From the NCBI RefSeq assembly GCF_036324505.1, contig NC_086354.1:5624217-5688216 (forward strand): a DNA stretch of 64,000 bases. Direction: 5' to 3'. Shown piece after piece: positions 29,470-39,692 of the stretch (the first letter of the stretch is position 1; each line of letters starts with the position of its first letter). A model generated the notes under the pieces. The model was not told where the DNA came from and did no database searches. It saw only the letters and a program-made list of their open reading frames with translations. The stretch comes from Eleginops maclovinus. Taxonomy: Eukaryota > Chordata > Actinopteri > Perciformes > Eleginopidae. The translations under genes and the position numbers were made by a program.

Positions 29470-32400
29470 ATGCCCGGACACCTGCAGGAAGGCTTCGGCT
29501 GTGTCGTAACCAACCGGTTCGACCAGTTATTGGACGATGAGTCCGACCCGTTTGAGATCCTGAAAGCGGCGGAGAACAAGAAGAAGGAGGCGGCCGCCGC
29601 TGGCTCCAACAAGACCGCAGCTCAAGCCGCGAAGCAGCCGAAGAAGGAGTCCCAGAAGGACAGGAAGAACCCGCTGCTGGACAAGAAGGATGAGTCCCAG
29701 GCTCCGGTCCCACTGAAGAAAGAAGGTAACGCAATCATTCACCTGCACTTTAGCTCGTGAGCAGTGCATGTTTATTTTCATCTTTATCGTATAAACTGTC
29801 ATTTGCGTCTTTGCTGCGTTAGCTGATGCTGGACTGAAAACACAGGGGTCAACCTGACAGACCGAGGTTAGCTAGAGAAGAAGAGGTGTCTGCGCAGTAG
29901 GAGAGCTCTGGTACACCTGCAGCGGACCGGAGAGCCTGTGAAGCGGGCACTGTGTGCAGCAGCATCCCGCAGGACGGTGCAGTGCTCGGGTCAGCTGGAG
30001 GATGCACTACGCAGCTCCGTTAGCAGCTGCAGGCAGCGGGACATTCACCTGCACAGGGAAACCAGACAGACGGCTCTTTGTTTGCATTCGTCAAATGTTT
30101 CCCTAAAGTGAATTTATATTTTTTAAAGTGATGTCGTTTAAAGTAGAGTTAAAAAACCGAGGTAATGAAGAGAGGCCCGCTGTTAGCTGTGTTGTTATTA
30201 GAGTGCAGTGAGAGCTGTTGTTTAAGCTGCTGAATGGAGACAGTGGGAGCTTTGCGTGACGGATTGATCTCTCCTGCACGTACATGGGTTGACTCGTAAA
30301 TGTTAACATTTAAATATCAGTGCAATTATGAATATAACAATTATATATTGACTGTGTAGTTACTACCTAATTTATATAAAGCAACATAATAATCCCATAT
30401 TTATTTTCAGCGCTTTTTGCACTATTTTCGCATTGGCTAAACACTCCATTATGGTGTTGTTTTGGTATATTATTTATGTACATACATTTATAATTGCTGT
30501 ATTTGAGCAGACAATATGAGGCTAATAATAATAATAATAATAAGCAAAACGTTGTCAAATATTGCAATAAAAAAATACCCAAAAGAAAAACAACAGACTT
30601 ACTTACTTTTCATTACTGATAACAAATATTACAAATTGCTTGTTGTTTTGAAAATGAAAGGAAATTATTTCCCATGTTCTTTCATCGAACCTGTCAGAAA
30701 TTGAACTCCACACAAAACAAACAACCTTTTAAAAGCAGGTTTAATTGCAGTTATTCAAAACGTGCAGCCTTATGTGTTGTGTTTATGGCGCAATTTGACA
30801 TGGCGATGACAGTAAAATACATCAATTGTGCAGCTCTATTCTTTGCAAAATACATTCAATATTTCAATATTCATATTAACCTCATTCAGCTTTGTTGTCC
30901 TTGTTATAAATTCTGTTTTGGCTATTCCAATGCAAGTACTTAAAAAACATAGTTAATTTGCAGACTCTTCCTTATCCAATAAACCTTATTCTAAAAAACA
31001 GAAAGTGCTGACGGTCACCGGCACTAATAACTACAATAAAGAGTTATAATACAGAGAAAACATCGATGCCTTCTGAAGGTTTGACTCTATGCTCTTTTGA
31101 TTATAAGGTATCAGGCGAGTGGGCCGAAGACCAGACCAGCAGGGCCAGCCTGGTTCCCAGAACCAGGGGGGGCAGGGTGAAGGGCGACCTGGAGACAAGA
31201 GGCCGGACCGGAGACCTCCTCGCGAGCGGCGCTTCGAGAAGCCAGCTGAGGAAAAGCCCGAGGGAGGTGGAGAGTTCTCCGTGGACAAGTGGGTAGCTTT
31301 GATGAATAATAAAGTGCACATTTAGACAGGCTGATAAGCTCAGGGCTGTCTGCCTCAATCACACAACCATGTGGGGGTGTATGCATGGATTAAGTGTTTG
31401 ATATAATCTGAGCTCACTTAACCTCAACATCCCTGCCGTCTGTAATTTATGTGAAGCTTTGAACTATCACAGGCATTAAGAGCAGATATGCATCTCTGTC
31501 ACATGAGTATAAGTGTTGATCACGACTGATAAGGTTTATTTTTATCTTTGTGTCCATTAGGCCTTCTGGAGACAGGCCCCCGAGAGGGCGTGGTGGCGGA
31601 AGGGGTGGGCGTGGTGGAAGAGGACGGGGCATGGGCCGAGGAGAGGGCTTCGATTCCCGCGGCAAACGAGACTTCGACAGACACAGCGGCAATGACAAAT
31701 CGTGAGTCAGCCATCAGTGGAACTATAAATAGAAAGCATTCCATTCTTCAAATGTTATTATAAAGAGGTTGCTTTTTGAGCTCTTTAACATGCACATGTT
31801 TCTGGGACCAAGTGGCACCTAAATAAGTGGCAAAGTCAGGATTTTGTAGTCCGACCCGGAAGCTAGGATAGCAAGGGGTCAATGTCATTTTCGCGTCGGA
31901 TTTTTGAATTTTGCGAAAACTGGGGCAAACACACGTATGATTTTTGCACCTATGCTAAATGCAATCGCCTGAAGTAAAAAGCCAACGTTAGGCTATAAAC
32001 AGCTACATCACATGACTTCACATCACCACCACTAAGCTAAAGGTGGCTAATGTTCTGTGCGTTTAGTAGTCTCATTTAGCCACTTGTTAGCAACGGCTGT
32101 TTATGACACATAGAAGCATCAGACTTTCTCCGGTGGTGTATCTACTGAGGTATTTAATGTCATAGAAAAAAATGTGTTCAACTTGTGTTAAACACAGACC
32201 TTTATTCAGGCTTCTAACCAAAAGCATGTTAAAATAAATTTTGATTTTATGGCGAGTGGACAGGAAGTGGTCAAATGCTAAGTCATTCTTGGGTTTTGTG
32301 ACTCATTCCTGCACCACTCTATAATCTCTTGGCAGTTGTATCCTACACAGTAAGGTATATACACATACTTTATATTGACTATACATGAATAGTCCAACCC

Positions 32401-35400
32401 AAATGGCATCTTGAGACAATGTTCTTTAATGACATCACAGTTACTAGGTTTCCGTTATCTGATAAACTGGCTATTTTCTACCCAGAAAATCTGTTGGAAT
32501 TCACACATATTTATGTCCCTCCGCTCATGATGTCCGCTCTGGTATACATTAAAAACCAGATGCAGAGGGGATGTGCTGAAGGTTATATATTTTTACTGGC
32601 TTCACAAACACACAGCATCAGGTTGTGTGAGTCACAGGCGGCCGAAGACGGTGAGCTTTTGTCTTGGGATTGTGTGGGATTGTTTGTTCAATTTTTGGCC
32701 AGAGCACAGCGCTGTGAAACTTTTTCACTGAGTTTGTGTATTATGGGTTGGAATGCAATTGGATTTGCAAGGGATAAAGTTTCTTAGCAACTGCCAGCTG
32801 GTACTGGTAAGATAAATGCAGGGAGAAAAACCAGATTGCCAATATTTGCACTCAATAATTATTATTTGTTATCAAATAAACGAAAGACTGGCCTGTTTGT
32901 AGAGCGGATCTCGGTGACGCAAACGTACCAACTGCACATTGTGATTAAAGAACGATGTTGTCATTCTTCCTGTCCCTGCCTATCAGTTGGTTTAGGTCAA
33001 TAAGCTCACATCAGAATATCCCCCATGTGTCAGATATCAAAATCTTCCAGGAACCAATGATTTTCTAATGCAGACCCCCCGCTCCGTTAAGCTTCTTTTG
33101 AAAACCAAATTGAGGTCAAGGGTGGTCGTTGGTGGTAGAATTGACTGTTCATTGTGGGCTGTAAGTATTTTTAGGCTGCATAAATCAGTGTGTGCTTTCT
33201 CTCCGTTTGCTCCAGCAATCAGAAAATCGAGGAGAAGCGCAGTGGCAGCGGCTCGCACAACTGGGGCAACGTGAAGGAGGAAGTGAGGTGAGTTTTCAAG
33301 AGCGGACACATGGCCTGTTTATCTGTTCTGTCTGCAGGAGGAGAATGCACATGGGATACTTGTGCATAGGATGTGGCATTTATATAAAGGGGCTCTTTTG
33401 GAAATATTCAAGGTAGTTAAGTTACCATGGAAAATAAAAATGAAATGTAAGGGTTATCTGCTCAGGCTTTTTTATGTCATGTGCAGAAATAATCCATTTA
33501 TTGGCTTCATAAAGCCATTAATGTGCTATATGGTGAGTTAGCCATTTAGCAAGCTGAAGTAGCCATAGACACATGGTTTGCTCTTTGATTGTGAAGTAAA
33601 GGTTATGGCTGAGTAATAATAACACCGTAAGTGTTTGGATTGTTTTCCCATTAGCCTCGCTTTGATTTGCTTCTGTTATCCAGAAAAAAACTAAAGTCAT
33701 AAGGTTGTCTTTTTAACTTCAACTAATCGGAAAAAGTTATTTGAAAATATATGCTAACAAAGATTGGGGCTGAGTTTAAACTTAAGGTTTGAAAGTGAAC
33801 AACTCATTTATAAAAACACATCACAATGAATGGAAATTGATTAAAACTCCTCGATTGGATCAATCCAGCTACATCCCTCATAGTAACAGCTTGCTCGATA
33901 AACTATAAACTGCTACTTCGGAATGCAGACTGAATAACATTAATTATTAAAAATATATTCACTCCAGTTCTACGATCACAACTTATATGAAAGCATTTAG
34001 TCTGTTGGCTCTTGTCAGAGGTGTTGGCAGGAGGTGATGGGAGCATGTCTCATTTAATGGGATGATACGGCTCAGGGAGTTCATGGGCTGATCTACCAAT
34101 CAGAGGTTCAGAGGGTTGGTGGTTTGATCCCGTCCCCTGCAGTCAACATGTTGACGTGTCTTTGGGTAAGATACTGAACCCCAAACTGCTCTTGTATTCA
34201 TGTCTTCAGTACTGAAGCGTATGCAACTTGCTTTGGCTAAAAGCATCAGCTAAGTTATTCAGGGTTTTGTCTAAACCGGGAACAGAGGCGCTGTGCCCTC
34301 TTACTGTCGGGCGTGCGCCCTCATACCAAGAAGCAGATTTTCCCTGTGAAATGTTAAAGTGATGCCAGAAACAATATTTCTTTTTGTCAAAAACGGTATA
34401 ATTAATCCAAAGATATGGAAATCCTGTCAAATGTCTCGTCAGATGGCAGAGACAGCTTTGTTTTTACGGAGAATAAATAAGGGATGGATGTCCGGTGGGT
34501 CTGCCGGTGGACGAGTGGCAGGCATCAGGCTGACACTGAAACTGAGAATTCTGAATGAGTTTCTTTTACTCTCCTTTAAGACATGAAGAAAGTATTATTT
34601 TAAGCTTTGCTGTAATGCATTATTTTCCCCGGAAAGTGGGCGTGGCCGTAACTTATACCAGGAGTGACGTCAGTGCCCTCATACTATAGTCTTCTAGAAC
34701 AAACCCTGTTACAGTGGAGGAAATTGATCCACTCCTCTCTGCAGATTGTCTCAAAATCCTTAAGGGTTGGAGGCTGATGCTTGGCAACTGGAAGCTTCAG
34801 CTCCCTCCAGAGATTTTCTATGGGATGGAGGTCCGGAGACTGGCTAGGCCCCTCCATCACCTTAATGTGCTTCTTCTTTAGCCACTTCTTAGTTGCCTTG
34901 GCCGTATGTTTTGGGTCATTGTCGGGCTGGAAGACCTATCCATGTCACATTTTCACTTTGGTCTCATCTGACTGCATCACCTTCTCATAATCCGTCTCTG
35001 AATCATTCAGAGGTTCACTGGCAGACTTCAGACGGCCTGTACATGTGCCTTCTTAAGCAGGGGACCTTGCGGTGCTGCAGAATTGTAATCCATTACAGCG
35101 CAGTGTGTTACCAATAGTTTTCTTGGTGACTGTGGTCTCAGCTGCCTTCAGATCATTATCAAGTCCCTCCTGTGTAGTTATTGGCTGACCCCTCACCTTT
35201 CTCATGATCAATGATGCCCCAAGAGGCCAGATCTTAGATGGTTGATCCCCAGACCGAGAGCGATTGATGGTCATTTTGTGCTTCTTCCATTTTCTAATAA
35301 TCAAACCAGTTCTCTCTTTCTCACCAAGCTGCTTGCTGATGGTCTTGTCTTTTATGCAGCCTTGTGCTGGTCTACGATCTTGTCCCTGATGTACTTAGAC

Positions 35401-38400
35401 ATTAGTTCCACCATGATCACAAGACCTGTCTCTGGTCTTGCCCTCGGTGAGAGGTTGTAATCTGATGTATTGACTCTGGACAGCTGTCTTTTATCCAGGT
35501 AAAGAGTTGATATCAGGAGGACTTTCTTAACGCGAGAGGACTCATTTAACCGGTCCATGGGAGCAAGAATCCTTGTTGGTTGCAAGGGGTTCAAATACTT
35601 ATTTCCCCCAATTAAACGCAAATCATTTTATATCTTTTTTTTTAATATTCTGTCTCTCACTGTTAAAATAAACCTAGCATAAAAATGACTGTTAATTTCC
35701 TTGTGGGTAAACTAACTAAGTTTGCAGGGGATCAAATACTTATTTCCTTCACTGTATATGTAACGTAGTGCATGCTTTTAACCAAAACATGAAATAAGAA
35801 CCAATATTGTTTTTTTCTTGAAAGAAGTTCACTTTTTACTGCTGTAACATAGTGACATCACTACGTAATTCTCACTCTACCGCTTAAACAATGTACATGA
35901 TAGGTTAAGTGGTGGGACATCTCTAAGTGGTTGACCAATCACAACAGAGCTGGCCAGCTAACCGATCAGAGCAGTCTGGGCTCTGGTTTCAGACAGAGGG
36001 GGAAAAGAGGTGCTGCAGCACAGGCAGTATGAGAACAATAAAGAGCTTTCTGAACATTAAAGCATGGAGACATGTCCCAGGAGAGACACTAAATACAAAT
36101 ATGAACCTGAAAATGAGCATAGTGGCTGTTTGTGTTTGTTCCCAGTGAGGCTGAACCGACTGCTGCTCCAGAGACGACCCCTGAGGGAGAGGAGAACGCA
36201 CCTGCTGGCTCTGAAAACAAGTGAGTACCTGTCTGATGTTGACTTAATGGAGCTGTCCTGTTTAACGACTCCATCAATCAGTAGTTTGAAGACACAGTTA
36301 TGTCATGGCACTGTGGCGTTTTCCTTCTGATGGTTGTTCTGTCACAAACAGTATTTCTGCATGTGCATTTTCACCACAAAGCTTTTCAGCAAATGGGATC
36401 ACCATCATCTCTGACCTGCTGGCCTCAGGATTAGAGAGCATGTATAGAGCTAAGAGGATTGTCAGGTTTGAGCTCTAAGGTCCCACATTGTTGTGCGTTG
36501 GCTTTCCAGGGAGAACGAGGTGGAAGAGGTGAAAAACGAAGGCCCAAAAGAGATGACCCTGGATGAGTGGAAGGCCATGCAGGACAAGGAGCGCACCAAG
36601 GTGGAGTTCAACATCCGGAAGCCCAACGAGGGTGCCGACAGCCAGTGGAAGAAAGGATACGTGCTGCACAAGTCCAAGAGTGAAGATGTGAGCACGCTGA
36701 TCATGTTTCAGCTCCATCCCTGTGACCTCTAACATCCCATCAGTCTTAAATGTTGTTTTTCAGTGTGTACATTTACCATTTCACCTATATTTTAAACGAT
36801 AAACCAGTCGGAAATAACTGTTGCTTTAGCATTTTGACCATAAGGTTTTTTGTTTTTTTTCTAGAATGTTAAAAAACAGACAACAGGAATTATAGAATTA
36901 GCCTACATTGGAAATGTACCCAAAGATTAAGGGTTGAATTAAGGCTACATAAAACAATTGTTTTTATTATGGTATTGCAATTGTAGAATGAGAAAAATAA
37001 AGAGCTTTTTGAAGATTAAAGTATGCAAACGTGTCACAGTAGAGGAACAAAATACAATATGGAACTGAAAATGACCGTAATGTCCTCTTTAAAACATTTA
37101 ATTGTTATCACAATCATTTTCATGATTTACTTGTATTCGTACATTTCTAAGGTTAATATTTTGCGTTCATTTTCTTTTTAACACTTTTAATGGTTTCTAG
37201 ATTAATCACGAGCGTTGACAGCTCTACTTATTTTTGAACAAAATTCAACATCAAAATCAACGTAGTTATGGATTTATTTTCTGTAAATTGAGCCATTTAT
37301 GTTTTATAATTGTGTGTTTGAAGGCAGCTTTTTCAGAGGCTTGTGTAATACATAAAGATGTCCTGGTCTGGTGACTCCTCTCCAGCCCACACATCCTTTC
37401 TGTCCCTCCAGCTGATCTGACATGATATTAATGGAAAGTCTTTTGTTGTCTTTGTGTTCCAGAGGCCTGTGGGGGCTTTGATCGACGCCGCAGAGACAGA
37501 AGTAGAGCCCACCCCTGTGTACAACAAGGTACAGCAGCTCTCACACCGCCCCTCCATCCACACACTCCATCAAACATTCAGTGTAGCACTCTGTATAAAG
37601 CATATATAATAACTGAACGCTGCTTCTCCTTGTTTAGTTTTAACTCTGGGGACAGAAAGTTGACCCCTTCCAGAAGACCTGAGAGTTCTGGATGGTTCAT
37701 AATGTAGCAGGAGATCAGAAATGTATTTTGGGCCTAAACCATTCAATGCTTTATAAACCAGCAGCAGACCTTTGAAATCAATTCTCTGACAGACAGGAAG
37801 CCAGGGTAAAGACTTCAGAACTGGAGTGATGTGATCCACTCTCTTGATGTTAGTGAGGACACTTTCTAGATCCTGCTGTGACATTAGTCCGTGAATAAAC
37901 CACAGACCTTATTTAGGGCATCTAACCAAAAACAGGTTCAAAACATCATACACTTCTGGACTAAAATTGGAAAAATGCTAAACCGTTTCCGGGATTTGTG
38001 ACTCATTCCTGTGCTACTATTGCAATTCCGAGAACATTTTGATGAATTGTGCAGCTCTAATTTTAAATTAAGGTAGCTCCAGATGAATCGAGAATCTAAA
38101 TATAGTATCGGTGCATCTAATTCTAGAGAACAGAAACTCATTTCATTCCTCGCTGTGTACTGACCACTGTGATGTCTAACATGTTCCTCATGTGTCTCCA
38201 GCCGCAGGGCCCCCTCGACGAGTCCAGTGACCACCACTTCCGCAAGCCCGCCAACGACATCACATCCCAGCTGGAGATCAACTTCGGAGACCTGGGCCGC
38301 CCCGGCCGCGGGCGTGGAGGAGCTCGTGGAGGCAGGGGTGGCCGCGGCGGTGGCGGAGGTGGTGGTGGAGGAGGAGGAGGAGGAGGCGGCGGCGGTGGTG

Positions 38401-39692
38401 GTGGAGGAGGTGGTGGAGGGGGTGGCGGCGGCAGGCCGGCACGCGGGGGAGGACGTCCTGAAAAGGTAACAATAACAGCTGCTGTCGCTGCCGCACAGGG
38501 GATTTAGTCAGTGTGTGTGGACGGGCTGTGGAGGCAGTGACTTGGAAAAGCTGCTGTGGAAACACTGAGGCCTGCAACAACAGAACTCACAGGCTGACCT
38601 GCTGTCAGCGCTCAGCTGGATCTGTGTGCTTATAGCGCTTAGTCACGAGAATAACCGTTTATACAAACTCAAAATTACCAGAAGCTGCCACAAATGCATC
38701 CTCATTTCATATTTATTATCTAATGTAGGGCTGCCACCAACCACTATTTCCGTTCACAATGAATGACTGTTACTTTGTGGTTTAATTAAAAAATCCTGGT
38801 TAACAATGTTCTTCAAAACAAGAAACAAGTTAGAATCCCAAAGAGCTGGAAGCCCTGATCTCAGTGCTACGATAAAGTCCGAGTAACACAGCCGGTTATA
38901 TTAATAAGTAGGCATGTTGTTTCACTTGTTGATCCAGCTCTAGCATTTTTTGATCTGAAGCTATTTTGTTGAATTGCCTCTTAGCAAATTCCTCTCTGGC
39001 AGACTGATATTTATGCTGAAAGCAGTGAAAGCTAGGTCTATAGGGAACACACTTTATTTTTAACTGCCATTACATCGGGCAATCAACCTATACTTTCTCA
39101 TTTGAACTTAAAGCAATTCTGTACACAGAATTGAACAAACACAGCAAGTGAACCTAAACATTTAAGTAGCTGAAAGTTTTTACTTAAAAACAATTACATC
39201 ATAAAATTATATTTTATAGAGATATTTTTCGGTGTTTATTACTGACAATACCAAACATTTAAAGCCTTCACCTTGGACCCTAAAAAACTGGGATGCAAAC
39301 ATATCTCATTTCAGACATTCTTTAGACAAAATGACTGACTTGACTTTATGTTGTGGCTGAATACTGACTTTTATATTGATTTTATATATAAAATCTAAGA
39401 ACATACATTTAATATAAGTACCTTATGTGAATAAGATGGATGGAGAAAACAGCTTCAGCTGGAAAAGGATAAACGCCTTCGTGGAGCGGACAGGAAATGC
39501 AGATTAGCTGATTATAGTCTATGGTTTTGTCTCCTTTCAAATACATGTGGTAATATGATCCCTTGTGAATGTCAAATATTGATTCTAGCTCTCCTAACCA
39601 TGTCCTTGTGTGTCTGTGTTTCTCCCCCCCAGGCTGGCGGAGTGTCAGTCCCCAACGTGGACGATCCTGAGGCCTTCCCCGCTCTGGCCTGA
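29470..39692 (+). CDS. serbp1: SERPINE1 mRNA-binding protein 1, complete
   Basis: Cytoplasmic RNA-binding protein that associates with ribosomes (Stm1/HABP4 family) and with mRNAs. Coding exons: 29470-29725, 31108-31288, 31561-31701, 33216-33287, 36146-36220, 36510-36687, 37463-37528, 38202-38465, 39633-39692 (TGA). Phases join to 1293 nt, 430 residues. Landmarks in order are [46 protein letters not shown], the first RGG block ([20 protein letters not shown]), [18 protein letters not shown], the HABP4/PAI-RBP1 core ([41 protein letters not shown]), [20 protein letters not shown], a second RGG block expanded to 29 consecutive glycines, and the terminal DPEAFPALA. The 22-codon exon 7 has no counterpart that I recall in the human protein. 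The start is the conserved MPGHLQ in a CpG-rich first exon. Confidence 0.95.
31850..32335 (+). repeat. Dispersed repeat family A, copy 2
   Basis: Contains GACTCATTCCTGCACCACTCT-type sequence near 32300 together with ACAGACCTTTATTCAGGCTTCTAACCAAAA, which recurs at 37900-38010 and partly at 59880-60010. It lies in a serbp1 intron; the left edge is approximate. Confidence 0.55.
34061..34250 (+). mobile_element. tRNA-derived SINE-like element
   Basis: GGTGGTTTGATCCC at 34117-34130 resembles a pol III B box (GGTTCGATCC type). GGCTCAGGGAGTTCATGGGC upstream occupies the A-box position. The downstream GTGTCTTTGGGTAAGATACTGAACCCCAAA is a body sequence very common in percomorph SINEs. It is degenerate and lies in a serbp1 intron. 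Confidence 0.65.
34260..34708. mobile_element. hAT-like MITE
   Basis: The left end CAGGGTTTTGTCTA and right end TAGAACAAACCCTG are near-perfect inverted repeats. GTGCCCTC(A/T)TAC motifs occur near both ends. No coding capacity. No clean 8-bp duplication is visible, partly because a Tc1 remnant abuts the right end, so the superfamily is tentative. Confidence 0.5.
34712..35754 (-). mobile_element. Decayed Tc1/mariner element, internally deleted
   Basis: The right terminal repeat is intact (complement begins CAGTGAAGGAAATAAGTATT, ending at 35754, then TA). The left end starts CAGTGGAGGAAATTGATCC, lacking about 7 bases of the matching repeat. TA flanks both sides. This family differs from the two intact copies in the window. 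It lies in a serbp1 intron, antisense to the gene. Confidence 0.8.
34730..35620 (-). pseudogene. Tc1 transposase remnant
   Basis: The minus strand encodes pieces in order: [52 protein letters not shown], then after a deletion of the catalytic centre, WLKKKH and [14 protein letters not shown] with the last catalytic glutamate. Stops and frameshifts are scattered through it. Non-functional. Confidence 0.8.
35765..36128 (+). repeat. Dispersed repeat family B, copy 1
   Basis: Contains ACAATAAAGAGCTTTCTGAACATTAAAGCATGGA and ends with CCTGAAAATGAGCATAGTGG, features shared with 36985-37090 and, in part, 40930-41115. This is a very common kind of teleost interspersed repeat. It ends about 18 bases before the acceptor of serbp1 exon 5 (36146). 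Confidence 0.65.
36985..37090 (+). repeat. Dispersed repeat family B, copy 2 (fragment)
   Basis: AATGAGAAAAATAAAGAGCTTTTTGAAGATTAAAG and TATGGAACTGAAAATGACCGTAATG align by eye to the copy at 35765-36128. It lies in a serbp1 intron. Confidence 0.6.
37590..37885 (-). mobile_element. LINE reverse-transcriptase C-terminal fragment
   Basis: The minus strand encodes [39 protein letters not shown] and [19 protein letters not shown], the conserved C-terminal region of a large teleost Jockey/L2-type LINE group. It is 5'- and 3'-truncated and abuts a family A repeat on the right. It lies in the serbp1 intron after the 22-codon exon. Confidence 0.78.
37886..38012 (+). repeat. Dispersed repeat family A, copy 3
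   Basis: AATAAACCACAGACCTTATTTAGGGCATCTAACC through TTTGTGACTCATTCCTGTGCTACT matches the copy at 31850-32335 by eye. Confidence 0.6.
38332..38436 (+). repeat. serbp1: GGN trinucleotide tract coding for polyglycine
   Basis: Inside serbp1 exon 8, 29 consecutive glycine codons lie between CGC(Arg) and AGG(Arg). The codons mix GGC, GGT and GGA, with one pure run of six GGA. Exact edges of the low-complexity DNA are approximate. Confidence 0.9.

Noticed and set aside
31066..31386. Overlapping frames on both strands around serbp1 exon 2
   Set aside because: All but the frame [15 protein letters not shown] are shadows of the arginine/glycine-rich exon.
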